Shown here one piece after another: positions 27,918 through 36,371 of a DNA stretch of 57,721 bases. The translations under genes and the position numbers were made by a program. The stretch spans positions 1-57,721 of the forward strand of contig JAJYEK010000009.1 in NCBI GenBank assembly GCA_021785795.1. The letters are read 5' to 3'. The notes under the pieces were generated by a model that saw only the letters and a list, made by a program, of their open reading frames with translations, was not told where the DNA came from and made no database searches. The stretch comes from Pseudomonadota bacterium (GTDB lineage: Bacteria > Pseudomonadota > Gammaproteobacteria > Acidiferrobacterales > UBA6901). The stretch's first letter is position 1. Each line of letters opens with the position of its first letter.

Positions 27918-28058
27918 ACGGACGGTACGGAAACTGTAGCCAATGGAGCAAAGCGACACTGGAGGTCTTCTGCTTACAAGGATGACTCCGGTGCATGGAA
28001 GCGCCGGAGAGTAGTGGTCCATATACCCGCAGGCGGCCGTAAGGCCGCCTCTTTTTTT
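27918..28058 (+). ncRNA. Predicted CsrA-binding small RNA (RsmZ/CsrB type)
   Basis: A 140-nt intergenic unit has its own promoter and an intrinsic terminator but no ORF or ribosome-binding site with a start. It contains seven GGA triplets (27920, 27929, 27945, 27961, 27980, 27997, 28006). One sits in a textbook CsrA site: stem CTCCGGTGC (27986-27994) pairs with GCGCCGGAG (28001-28009) and closes hexaloop AUGGAA. Others are in ACGGA and AUGGA contexts. RsmY/RsmZ/CsrB RNAs sequester CsrA through such repeated GGA loops. A riboswitch is less likely because the next gene is convergent. No csrA gene is in view. Confidence 0.65.
28031..28058 (+). terminator. Intrinsic terminator of the small RNA
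   Basis: AGGCGGCC-GTAA-GGCCGCCT is an eight-pair perfect stem with a tetraloop (28031-28050), followed by C and seven T. It ends the predicted sRNA and lies about 65 bases from the convergent fdxA stop codon. Confidence 0.92.
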
Positions 28059-28123
28059 GTTCGGAAATGGTGGGGGATCGGCCGGGCGGACCTTAACTGG
28101 GAATGCTGCCGGCAGCGACGAGG

Positions 28124-28447
28124 TCAACGCTCAAGGTATTTCAGTTTGCCGGGGATGCTGTCCCATTCCTTGGCATCAGGCGGCTCCGGCTTTTTCTCGG
28201 TCAAAACCGGCCACGCGCGGGCCAGTTCTGCGTTGATGGCCACGAACTGTTCCTGATCCGGTGGCAGGTCGTCTTCCGCAAAGATCGCGTTGGCCGGACA
28301 TTCGGGCACGCACAGCGTGCAATCAATGCATTCGTCGGGGTCTATCACGAGGAAGTTAGGGCCTTCGTGAAAGCAGTCGACGGGGCACACCTCAACACAA
28401 TCGGTATATTTGCACTTGATGCAGTTTTCGGTGACCACATAGGTCAT
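28124..28447 (-). CDS. fdxA: Seven-iron ferredoxin FdxA
   Basis: 107 residues, the usual length. The N-terminal [18 protein letters not shown] supplies the [3Fe-4S] cluster and part of the second, and [12 protein letters not shown] the [4Fe-4S] cluster. A C-terminal extension ([14 protein letters not shown]...KLKYLER) is typical of the Azotobacter-type 7Fe ferredoxins. It is a soluble electron carrier. The ATG at 28447 follows GGGAGAG. It is convergent with the predicted sRNA and transcribed alone. Confidence 0.96.
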   Translation of the reverse strand: MTYVVTENCIKCKYTDCVEVCPVDCFHEGPNFLVIDPDECIDCTLCVPECPANAIFAEDDLPPDQEQFVAINAELARAWPVLTEKKPEPPDAKEWDSIPGKLKYLER

Positions 28448-28734
28448 TGCTATTCTCTCCCGCAAAATCGTGTCTGTGCACCGCGGCGCCGCAGGCGTCC
28501 AGGGCATTCTTCAGCTCTTTTAAGGACGGCCTCGGCAGTGGGCGGGCGGCAAGTGCGGGATGATACACGCTCCACGGCTCATAGTGGAACCGCGATACCG
28601 GTGTGCCGTGACCCCAGCCGTACTCCGGTGGCCGCGAGAGGATGGCGGCAGCAGCGGCCCTAGGCATCGCGCTGTGCATGCGTTACATTAACGGGAATAC
28701 CGTTGGTGTATCGACCATGTTCGGGAGTCCGCTC

Positions 28735-30438
28735 ATGAGTCACGTTGTTTCCGCTGATTCCAGCGCGTCCCGCGGGGCCGGAAAATGGCAGATCCGGGTC
28801 CGAGATGTCCGATCCTGGATTGCGACGCTGCCGCTCGCTGGCAGTATCCCGAGTGCCGAGCGCCTCTACCAGGCCATTTCCGATCTCAACCGACGCGAAC
28901 TTGATCCGGGTCAGCGTTTGGATCTGATGGAACTCTACGCACAGCCGGTGGCATCGGTGTCGACGGCTTTGCAGGCGCCTTGGGCGTATCTGCGGCTTCC
29001 AATGGCCCCCAAGGCGCGTCGGACTGCCGAATTCCTGCGCAACCTGCATGGCGAAATGGCATGCGGATACCAATGCGTACTCCGGGATCTGGTCAAGGCG
29101 CATCATGCCTGGGATCGCAAGGCCACAGTATGTGTGGCCGCCGCGAGGGCGATCCAGCAGCTCGGGGAGGTGCTGCTGCGGTCCTACCAGGTCTACATGC
29201 CGGCTCCGGCGGGCGTGTGGCGCGAGATTCACGGCCTATACCGCCTGGTCGAGGAACGTGGATTGCTCGACCATCCGGTGAGCCGGGCGCAGCAAGGGTC
29301 CGGCATTCGGAAGACCGTGCGCAACACGTACACGCGGGTAGTGGCCCTGGGTTTGTGCGGCCCCTATCAGCTGCCGCAGAACGAGTGTTTGCGGGTCAAC
29401 GCTTTTCTGCGGAGCCGGGCAGACTTGGTGTCCCTGGCGCCGCGCCCCGGCATGGTGAGCCCTGGAGGCCAGTTTCTGATCGATCTGTCGGCCGATACGC
29501 CCGCCCGCGCCATTCCCAAAGGCGCCGCGCCGGCATCCGGGCCCAATCTTCGCGTCCTGAGCACATTTGGCCTGGCGCGCGCCGCACACGATGGCATTGA
29601 GCGGCTGCGTGACGGGCAGGTCCTGTCGAAATCCGAAATGGGATTTGACTGCTCCGACGCGGGTTGTCTGGATGTGCTGTGGCTCATGGTCCGCTTCTGG
29701 GGTGCCGGAGCCTACCGCTTGTATCCGCGCCGCAGCACACGCGATTCGGAGCTGTCCCTGTGTGTGGGACTGAAAGCATTGCATTTTTTCAGCGGTGGGC
29801 GCCGCACGACTCCGATGCTTCCAGCCGAGAACGATTCCGGATATCCGGATGCGGCGGTCGAGGAGTCGTCTGCAGGCGATTCGAACGAGGCGTTCATCGA
29901 CCTGGAAAGCGGTGCTGGTTTTCCCGAGCTAGAAGCACCGATCCGCAGGTCGCGCCCTGTGGGCGGACAGCGATACGAATTCCGCCAATGGATGGTCTGT
30001 GATGAAAGTGCGGGTGGGCTGGCGCTCGTGCATCGGGGCGGCGATGTTTCGGTGCACGTGGGCGAGTTGCTCGGGATTCGCGGACCGGATGCGGACGCCT
30101 GGAGCGTAGGCGTCGTGCGCTGGATCAAGAGTCCGGAAACCGCCCGAGTCGACCTGGGTGTGAAAATGCTGGCCCCCGTCGCAATACCGGTTATGGTGAA
30201 GCCCGCCGAGGGCGCCGGGCGTGGCGGCTACATTCAGGCGTTGCAACTTCCGGAAATTCCCGCGGTGGGCCAGCCGTCGACGCTGCTGCTGGAGCGTGGC
30301 CTGACGTTGGTGGACAGGGACCTCGAACTGCGCGATGCCCGCAACGGGGGGCGGCTGCAGCGTGTTCGCATCCTGAAGGTCATCCGGCGCACCGCATCCT
30401 TCGAGCAGGCGGTTGTTGTTCCGGCGGCCGGACCGTAA
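28735..30438 (+). CDS. PilZ-like c-di-GMP effector protein
   Basis: 567 residues, cytosolic. The first about 370 residues are a helical domain without a recognised catalytic motif (LYQAISDLNRRELDPGQRLDLMELY, then AWAYLRLP-like and KTVRNTYTRVVALGL). The C-terminal 170 residues resemble PilZ: basic RRSRPVGGQRYEFRQW, the D-x-S-x-x-G motif DESAGGL, then GELLGIRGPDADAWSVGVVRW. The ATG at 28735 follows GGGAG; an ATG at 28717 is possible. It lies near a GGDEF gene, so it could be a local c-di-GMP receptor. It ends flush with convergent suhB. Confidence 0.7.
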   Translation: MSHVVSADSSASRGAGKWQIRVRDVRSWIATLPLAGSIPSAERLYQAISDLNRRELDPGQRLDLMELYAQPVASVSTALQAPWAYLRLPMAPKARRTAEFLRNLHGEMACGYQCVLRDLVKAHHAWDRKATVCVAAARAIQQLGEVLLRSYQVYMPAPAGVWREIHGLYRLVEERGLLDHPVSRAQQGSGIRKTVRNTYTRVVALGLCGPYQLPQNECLRVNAFLRSRADLVSLAPRPGMVSPGGQFLIDLSADTPARAIPKGAAPASGPNLRVLSTFGLARAAHDGIERLRDGQVLSKSEMGFDCSDAGCLDVLWLMVRFWGAGAYRLYPRRSTRDSELSLCVGLKALHFFSGGRRTTPMLPAENDSGYPDAAVEESSAGDSNEAFIDLESGAGFPELEAPIRRSRPVGGQRYEFRQWMVCDESAGGLALVHRGGDVSVHVGELLGIRGPDADAWSVGVVRWIKSPETARVDLGVKMLAPVAIPVMVKPAEGAGRGGYIQALQLPEIPAVGQPSTLLLERGLTLVDRDLELRDARNGGRLQRVRILKVIRRTASFEQAVVVPAAGP

Positions 30439-31236
30439 TCAGCGCTGCAGCGTGTCCGGGATGCTCTGCTGAATCCTGCGGAGCAGTTCCGGAAATATCT
30501 TGGGATTGGCGGCGACCAGGTTACCGCTTTCCAGGTGGTTCTGTTCACCCCGGAAATCGCTGAGCAGCCCGCCGGCCTCTTCGATCAGCAGGCAGCCCGC
30601 CGCCATGTCCCAGGGGCTGAGGCCGAACTCCCAGAATCCGTCCAACCGACCGCATGCAACATGGGCCAGATCGAGCGCGGCGGATCCGGCGCGGCGTACG
30701 CCGCTGGTCTCCGGGAGCAGGGTACGGAACGTGTTGATCCAGCTTTCCAGGTGCATCATCGTCTTGAACGGAAATCCCGTGCCCAGCAAACTGCGCTCGA
30801 GCCGGTTCGTGGCGCTGACGCGGATGCGCCGGTCATTGAGTTGCGCGCCCACGCCGCGGCTCGCGGTATACAACTCGTTGTGTAACGGATCGAAGACCAC
30901 GGCCTGATGGGGCTTGCCCTGGTAATGCAGAGCGATGGACACGGCGAACTGGGGATAGCCGTGCATGTAATTGGTGGTGCCGTCCAGCGGATCGATGATC
31001 CACAGGTAATCGTTTCCGGCGTGCTGTCCGCTCTCCTCGGCGAGCACGCCGTGGTCGGGGTAGGCGCTGCGCAGCACACCGACGATCTCAGCCTCGGCCA
31101 TGCGGTCAACTTCCGTCACGTAGTCATTATATCCCTTGCTTTCGACCGCAAGCCGATCGAGCCGGTCGTAGTGACGCATGATGACCTTGCCGGCGCGCCG
31201 TGCCGCTTTGATCGCCGTGTTGAGCATCGGATGCAT
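30439..31236 (-). CDS. suhB: Inositol-1-monophosphatase family protein SuhB
   Basis: 265 residues, as in Escherichia coli SuhB. The metal-binding blocks are present: LAEESG with its Glu, IIDPLDGTTNYMHGYP with the metal Asp residues, and the late SPWDMAAGCLLIEEAGG. It hydrolyses inositol phosphates in vitro, and E. coli SuhB also joins rRNA antitermination complexes. The ATG at 31236 (MHPMLNTAIKAARRAGK) matches the family start; codons before it are not conserved. Its stop codon abuts that of the convergent PilZ-like gene. Confidence 0.95.
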   Translation of the reverse strand: MHPMLNTAIKAARRAGKVIMRHYDRLDRLAVESKGYNDYVTEVDRMAEAEIVGVLRSAYPDHGVLAEESGQHAGNDYLWIIDPLDGTTNYMHGYPQFAVSIALHYQGKPHQAVVFDPLHNELYTASRGVGAQLNDRRIRVSATNRLERSLLGTGFPFKTMMHLESWINTFRTLLPETSGVRRAGSAALDLAHVACGRLDGFWEFGLSPWDMAAGCLLIEEAGGLLSDFRGEQNHLESGNLVAANPKIFPELLRRIQQSIPDTLQR

Positions 31237-31455
31237 GGGGATTCCGCCATCGCCTGCTGCTGGAGGGCCGCGCATTTTAACTGTTCCTGCCCCATCTAGA
31301 AAAGAAATTTCTGTCCCGGCCGGCTGTCCGGCGCCCCGGAACAGGGAAAGTCGCTGGTTGTAGTGGTAGGCTTACGGCACCGACCCGCCCGCCGAAAGCC
31401 GCAGATCGACTGGCGTGGTTTTTCGATTCTTCGCGCAAACCGCACAGGATTTGGC

Positions 31456-32229
31456 ATGGCTCTTTCCAATATCAGGGTGGTCTTGGTGCGCCCAACCCAT
31501 CCGGGCAATGTGGGTGCAGCCGCCCGCGCCTTGAAGAACATGGGCCTGCGGCAGCTCGTGCTGGTCGCGCCTTCCGGATATCCGCATGCCGAGGCGCGCG
31601 CCCGTGCGGCCGGCGCGGATGACGTGCTCGATGCCGTGCGCGTTTTTGCGACGCTCGAGCAGGCGATTGCCGGATGCCGACTGGTTGTCGGCACCAGTGC
31701 CAGGGTCCGCTCGATCGCCTGGCCGTCGCTGGACCCGCGGGCGGCAGCCGTCCAGGTGATCGAGGAATCGGCACAGGGCGAGGTCGCCCTGGTTTTTGGA
31801 GCCGAGCGTACTGGATTGACCAACGAACAGCTCGACCGGTGCCACTATACGGTCTCCATTCCCGCTGATCCGGAATTCTCCTCGCTCAATCTCGCGTGCG
31901 CGGTCCAGATCATGGCGTATGAAATCTGGTATGAAGCCTCGCGGGCTGCGGCGAACTCTTCCGGCGATGCTGCTGCCGGACCTGACGCACAGCCCGCAAG
32001 CAGCGAGGATCTCGAGCGTTTTTACGCGCACCTCGAAGAGGTTCTGGTGCAGATCCGGTTTCTCGATCCGGACAATCCGCGCAAACTTATGCGACGGCTC
32101 ATGCGGCTGTTTAACCGCAGCCGGCCTGACAGCAACGAGATGAACATACTGCGTGGCATACTGACGGCCGTGCAGCAGTCGCTGGCCCAGACAATGTTTG
32201 ACAAAACCCGTCGGGAATCACAAAATTAG
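31456..32229 (+). CDS. trmJ: tRNA (cytidine/uridine-32-2'-O-)-methyltransferase TrmJ
   Basis: 257 residues. SPOUT-class motifs are VRPTHPGNVGAAARALKNMG at the N-terminus, ALVFGAERTGLTNEQL and the knot IPADPEFSSLNLACAVQIMAYEIW. TrmJ methylates the ribose of nucleotide 32 in several tRNAs with S-adenosylmethionine. The C-terminal RFYAHLEEVLVQIRFLDPDNP and MNILRGILTAVQQ are typical of the dimerising tail. It lies directly upstream of cysE and iscR, the conserved gammaproteobacterial order. The ATG at 31456 matches the family; earlier codons do not. Confidence 0.95.
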   Translation: MALSNIRVVLVRPTHPGNVGAAARALKNMGLRQLVLVAPSGYPHAEARARAAGADDVLDAVRVFATLEQAIAGCRLVVGTSARVRSIAWPSLDPRAAAVQVIEESAQGEVALVFGAERTGLTNEQLDRCHYTVSIPADPEFSSLNLACAVQIMAYEIWYEASRAAANSSGDAAAGPDAQPASSEDLERFYAHLEEVLVQIRFLDPDNPRKLMRRLMRLFNRSRPDSNEMNILRGILTAVQQSLAQTMFDKTRRESQN

Positions 32230-32238
32230 GATGTTCTA

Positions 32239-33033
32239 ATGTTTGATCGCCTCCGAGAAGATATCCGCAGCGTATTCGAACGCGATCCAGCCGCGCGGTC
32301 GACCCTGGAGGTGCTGACGGCCTATCCGGGGATGCATGCCGTGTGGACCCACCGGCTTACGCACCGCCTGTGGCGCTGGCGGCTGCATTGGCTGGCGCGC
32401 GTCTTATCCCATCTTGCACGCTGGTTTACGGGCGTGGAGATTCATCCGGGGGCGGTGATCGGGCGGCGGTTCTTTATCGACCACGGTATGGGCGTTGTAA
32501 TCGGCGAAACCGCGGAAATCGGCGATGACTGCACGTTGTATCACGGGGTCACGCTCGGCGGGACCACGTGGAGGAAGGAAAAGCGCCATCCGACGCTGGG
32601 CAAAAACGTGGTGGTCGGTGCCGGCGCCAAGATTCTCGGTCCGATCTTGATCGGAGACAACGCCCGGGTCGGTTCCAATTCGGTCGTAGTGAAGGATGTG
32701 CCGCCCGGGGCGACTGTCGTGGGAATTCCCGGCCATATCGTCGCGAGCCGAAGCGATGAACAAGTGCGGCGGCGCGAGGCTATCGCCCGGAAGATGGGCT
32801 TCGATGCATACGGCCAGCGCGGCCAGATGCCCGATCCGGTCGCGCATGCGATCGACTGCATTCTGGATCACCTGCACCAGATCGACCAGAAAATGGAGCG
32901 CGTGGGCATGGCTCTGCAGGAAGCGGGCGTCAAGGTGGAAGGCGCCGAATTGCCGGCGATCGAAGCCTGCCGCCTGGAAGATGGCGCACCGGACGGCAAC
33001 GGGACCCAAGCTGACGGCACCAACAGTAGTTGA
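32239..33033 (+). CDS. cysE: Serine O-acetyltransferase
   Basis: 264 residues. It makes O-acetylserine for cysteine synthesis, the sulfur donor used by IscS next door. The left-handed beta-helix hexapeptide region includes [27 protein letters not shown], with catalytic Asp/His (IDHG), and [10 protein letters not shown]. The C-terminal helical tail continues to [14 protein letters not shown]. It is nine bases after trmJ and 57 bases before iscR, the common Azotobacter-type arrangement. The ribosome-binding site is weak. Confidence 0.95.
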   Translation: MFDRLREDIRSVFERDPAARSTLEVLTAYPGMHAVWTHRLTHRLWRWRLHWLARVLSHLARWFTGVEIHPGAVIGRRFFIDHGMGVVIGETAEIGDDCTLYHGVTLGGTTWRKEKRHPTLGKNVVVGAGAKILGPILIGDNARVGSNSVVVKDVPPGATVVGIPGHIVASRSDEQVRRREAIARKMGFDAYGQRGQMPDPVAHAIDCILDHLHQIDQKMERVGMALQEAGVKVEGAELPAIEACRLEDGAPDGNGTQADGTNSS

Positions 33034-33057
33034 CTAGATTTGTCGGGTATGTAGAAT
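33026..33057 (+). promoter_or_regulatory. iscR promoter with type 1 IscR site
   Basis: The promoter has TTGACT (33030-33035) and TAGAAT (33052-33057) 16 bases apart. A 25-bp element at 33026-33050 fits the type 1 IscR consensus: GACT followed by an AT-rich core, then GTCGGGTAT. It covers the -35 box, so [2Fe-2S]-IscR should repress its own operon, as in E. coli. It begins inside the 3' end of cysE. Confidence 0.75.
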
Positions 33058-33090
33058 ATGCACCCAGTTCCTGACAAATAGGATAGTCCA

Positions 33091-33549
33091 ATGAAACTGA
33101 CTACGAAAGGTCGCTACGCGGTGACGGCGATGTTGGACCTGGCTTTGCACTACGAGCAGGGAGCGGTGACCCTGTCGGACATCGCCGGCCGCCAGGGGAT
33201 TTCCTTGTCGTACCTGGAACAGCTCTTTGCGCGGTTGCGCCGCAGCGGGCTGGTGGAGAGCGTCCGCGGTCCCGGGGGCGGGTATAATCTGGCCACGGCG
33301 CCGGGCGAGATCTCGGTGGCCGAAATCATCATCGCCATCAACGAGAACATCGATGCCACGCGCTGTGGCGGAGACAAGAACTGCAGTGGTGACGACCGCT
33401 GCCTTACCCATTATCTGTGGGAAGGCCTGAGCGAACGCATTCATGAATTCCTGAGCGGCATCACGCTGGCGGACCTGGTGGACAGACCAGCCGTCCAGGA
33501 GGTTGCCCGGCGTCAGGAAGACCGCAACCGGGTGACGGCATCGCAATGA
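33091..33549 (+). CDS. iscR: Fe-S cluster-responsive regulator IscR
   Basis: 152 residues. An Rrf2-family winged helix ([19 protein letters not shown], then [18 protein letters not shown]) is followed by the cluster-binding [13 protein letters not shown] with Cys92, Cys98, Cys104 and His107, the ligands of the [2Fe-2S] cluster. It senses cellular Fe-S status and represses isc when the cluster is present. It is the first gene of a full isc operon and carries its own predicted type 1 site. Confidence 0.97.
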   Translation: MKLTTKGRYAVTAMLDLALHYEQGAVTLSDIAGRQGISLSYLEQLFARLRRSGLVESVRGPGGGYNLATAPGEISVAEIIIAINENIDATRCGGDKNCSGDDRCLTHYLWEGLSERIHEFLSGITLADLVDRPAVQEVARRQEDRNRVTASQ

Positions 33550-33708
33550 TTCGCCGCCTCCGCGCTGGGTACGGCCTCGCTGGCCGCAGCCGGTGGTTGG
33601 ATCGGGGCGGGTGCGACATTGGTTGTCGGGACGAGCGTACGTAGCAGAAGACCGGCAGCGCAGGGCACGGCAGGTGCGCCTGCTGCGGTCGTGGATTCGG
33701 AGAGTGAA

Positions 33709-34923
33709 ATGAGAAAGCCGATTTATCTGGATTATTCCGCAACGACCCCGGTCGACCCGCGGGTCGCGGAAAAGATGTGTCGCTATCTGACGCCCGATGG
33801 CGAGTTCGGAAATCCGGCGTCGCGTTCGCACCAGTTCGGTTGGGCGGCCGAGGAAGCGGTAGAGGAAGCGCGTGCCCAAGTGGCGGCGCTGATCGGTGCT
33901 GACCCTAAGGAAATCGTATGGACTTCAGGCGCCACGGAATCGGACAACCTCGCGATAAAAGGGGCGGCGCATTTCTATCAGACCAAAGGCAGGCATGTCA
34001 TCACCTGCAAGACTGAGCACAAGGCGGTACTCGATACCTGCCGCCAGCTCGAACGCGAAGGATATGAGGTGACCTACCTGGATCCGGAACCGAATGGTCT
34101 GCTCAATCTGGCCAAGCTGGAGGCTGCGATGCGGCCGGATACCACGCTGGTATCGGTGATGCACGTCAACAACGAAATCGGGGTCATTCAGGACATTGCA
34201 GCAATAGGCCGCCTTTGCCGGTCGCGCGGTATCGTGTTCCACAGCGATGCAGCCCAGAGCGCGGGCAAAGTGCCGATCGATGTCAATGCAATGAATGTCG
34301 ATCTGATGGCCTTGTCGGGACATAAGGTGTACGGTCCGAAGGGCATCGGAGCGCTGTACGTGCGCCGCAAGCCGCGCATACGCATCGAAGCGCAGATGCA
34401 CGGCGGCGGTCACGAGCGCGGCATGCGGTCGGGAACCCTGCCCACGCACCAGGTGGTCGGCATGGGCGAGGCGTTCCGGATTGCCAAGGAAGAGATGCCC
34501 GCTGAAACATGCCGGATTGGCGCACTGCGTGACCGCCTGCTCAACGGATTCCGCAGCATCGAGGAAGTCTACGTGAACGGGGACATGGAACAGCGTGTTG
34601 CCGGCAACCTGAACATCAGTTTCAACTTTGTCGAAGGCGAGTCGCTGATCATGGCGCTCAAGGACCTCGCAGTTTCGTCGGGTTCAGCCTGCACTTCGGC
34701 AAGCCTCGAGCCTTCCTACGTTCTTCGGGCGCTCGGTCGCAACGATGAGCTTGCACACAGCTCCATCCGCTTCACGCTTGGCCGCTTTACTACCGAAGAC
34801 GATGTCGACTACACGATCAAGCTCGTGAAGGAGAAAATTGGTAAACTGCGCGAGCTGTCTCCGTTGTGGGAGATGCATAAGGATGGCGTCAATCTGAGCA
34901 CGGTGCAGTGGGCGGCCCACTGA
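33709..34923 (+). CDS. iscS: Cysteine desulfurase IscS
   Basis: 404 residues, as in E. coli. A PLP enzyme that converts cysteine to alanine plus protein-bound persulfide for Fe-S assembly. [11 protein letters not shown] holds the PLP-binding lysine, [10 protein letters not shown] the cofactor Asp, and [14 protein letters not shown] the mobile active-site cysteine. The C-terminal [19 protein letters not shown] is typical of group I IscS and is the IscU/ferredoxin docking end. The 159 bases before it are GC-rich and hold no gene. The ATG at 33709 ([14 protein letters not shown]) is the family start. Confidence 0.97.
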   Translation: MRKPIYLDYSATTPVDPRVAEKMCRYLTPDGEFGNPASRSHQFGWAAEEAVEEARAQVAALIGADPKEIVWTSGATESDNLAIKGAAHFYQTKGRHVITCKTEHKAVLDTCRQLEREGYEVTYLDPEPNGLLNLAKLEAAMRPDTTLVSVMHVNNEIGVIQDIAAIGRLCRSRGIVFHSDAAQSAGKVPIDVNAMNVDLMALSGHKVYGPKGIGALYVRRKPRIRIEAQMHGGGHERGMRSGTLPTHQVVGMGEAFRIAKEEMPAETCRIGALRDRLLNGFRSIEEVYVNGDMEQRVAGNLNISFNFVEGESLIMALKDLAVSSGSACTSASLEPSYVLRALGRNDELAHSSIRFTLGRFTTEDDVDYTIKLVKEKIGKLRELSPLWEMHKDGVNLSTVQWAAH

Positions 34924-34988
34924 GCAGTGCGACGGGCACGACTGTTTAAGAGGCGAAATCCGGATTGTCCTGACGAGGAGCAACGAAC

Positions 34989-35402
34989 ATGGCGTATAGC
35001 AACAAGGTATTGGATCACTACGAAAATCCCCGCAACGTGGGTTCATTCGACAAATCCGACCAGTCGATCGGCACCGGTATGGTCGGCGCGCCCGCCTGTG
35101 GCGACGTGATGAAGCTCCAGATCAAGGTTAACGAGCAGGGCATCATAGAAGATGCCAAATTCAAGACCTACGGGTGCGGTTCCGCCATTGCCTCGAGCTC
35201 GCTGCTGACCGAATGGGTCAAGGGCAAGAGCCTGGAAGAGGCAGGCAAGATCAAGAACACGCAGATCGCCGAAGAGCTGGCGCTGCCGCCCGTGAAGATC
35301 CACTGCTCGGTGCTGGCCGAGGATGCGATCAAGGCAGCCATCGCCGATTACCGCAAGAAGAACGCCATCGGCGATGGCGGCGCGGAAGCATCGGCCGCCT
35401 AG
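34989..35402 (+). CDS. iscU: Fe-S scaffold protein IscU
   Basis: 137 residues. The cluster is built on three cysteines: GAPACGDVMK, FKTYGCGSAIASSS and the later LPPVKIHCSVLAEDAI, which contains the LPPVK site recognised by HscA. ACGD supplies the Asp that destabilises the cluster for transfer. An alanine-rich short tail follows. The ATG follows GAGGAGC. It works with IscS as sulfur donor and HscBA as release system. Confidence 0.98.
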   Translation: MAYSNKVLDHYENPRNVGSFDKSDQSIGTGMVGAPACGDVMKLQIKVNEQGIIEDAKFKTYGCGSAIASSSLLTEWVKGKSLEEAGKIKNTQIAEELALPPVKIHCSVLAEDAIKAAIADYRKKNAIGDGGAEASAA

Positions 35403-35430
35403 CAGTCAGTGACGGAGGTACGATAGAACC

Positions 35431-35754
35431 ATGTCCATTACCATGACCGAACGGGCCGCCGAGCATGTGCGCAAGTCCCTCGCGCACCGCGGCAAGGGAG
35501 AGGGGCTGCGCCTCGGCGTACGCGCCTCGGGCTGTTCCGGCAAGGCCTACGTGCTGGAGTTTGCGGACTCGATCCAGCCGGACGACGAGGTCTTTGAGAA
35601 TCACGGTATAAAGGTGATCGTAGACCGCAAGAGCCTGATGTTTCTTGACGGAACCGAACTCGATTACGGCAAAGAGGGGCTGAACGAGGGTTTCAAGTTC
35701 AGCAATCCGAACGTCAGGGGCCAGTGCGGCTGCGGGGAAAGTTTCACTGTCTAA
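35431..35754 (+). CDS. iscA: A-type Fe-S carrier IscA
   Basis: 107 residues. The three A-type cysteines are in [15 protein letters not shown] and the C-terminal GQCGCGESF. It receives clusters from IscU and delivers them to apoproteins. It starts 28 bases after iscU and sits in the usual order before hscB. The ATG follows GGAGGT. Confidence 0.97.
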   Translation: MSITMTERAAEHVRKSLAHRGKGEGLRLGVRASGCSGKAYVLEFADSIQPDDEVFENHGIKVIVDRKSLMFLDGTELDYGKEGLNEGFKFSNPNVRGQCGCGESFTV

Positions 35755-35772
35755 CGCCGGCGGTGCAAGGCG

Positions 35773-36309
35773 ATGCGGGCCATAGTGGAGAAAAACTATT
35801 TCGAGCTGTTCGGCCTGCCGGTAGGCTTTGACCTGGATACTGCCGACCTGGCGGTGCGCTACCGTGAATTGCAGCGCCAGTTCCACCCGGACCGACACGC
35901 GAGCTCCACCGGCCCCGAACGCCTGCTGTCGCTGCAAATCACAGCCCGGATCAACCAGGGTTTCCAAACGTTGAAGGAACCGTTGGCGCGCGGCCGCTAC
36001 CTGCTGGCCCTGCGCGGAGTGAATACTGACGAGGAGACGGACACCAGCATGGACCCTGATTTCCTGGTCGAACAGATGGAAATGCGCGAGAGCCTGGATG
36101 AAGCACGCCAGTCGGCGAATCGTGGTGAGCGGCTTGCGCGCCTGGCGAGCGAGACCAGCAAACTATTGCGCGCCCGGACCGACGCGTTGGCGGAGAGTCT
36201 CTCCGGTGGCAATCCCGAAAGCCTGCGGCGTGCACGAGAGTTGGTGAGGGAGATGCAGTTTCTGGCTAAACTCGCACGCGAAGTCGAAGAGCTGGAGGAG
36301 GCTGGCTAG
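35773..36309 (+). CDS. hscB: Fe-S cochaperone HscB
   Basis: 178 residues. The N-terminal J-domain is NYFELFGLP...[17 protein letters not shown], with the essential H-P-D at 38-40. The C-terminal three-helix bundle ([15 protein letters not shown] to [14 protein letters not shown]) binds IscU. It delivers IscU to HscA and stimulates ATP hydrolysis. It is 18 bases after iscA and 62 bases before hscA. Confidence 0.97.
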   Translation: MRAIVEKNYFELFGLPVGFDLDTADLAVRYRELQRQFHPDRHASSTGPERLLSLQITARINQGFQTLKEPLARGRYLLALRGVNTDEETDTSMDPDFLVEQMEMRESLDEARQSANRGERLARLASETSKLLRARTDALAESLSGGNPESLRRARELVREMQFLAKLAREVEELEEAG

Positions 36310-36371
36310 GACGGTCCGTTTCCGGTTCCCGGCTTGTGAACGGCGGCCCCAGCCCCATTAAGTTTATCACT

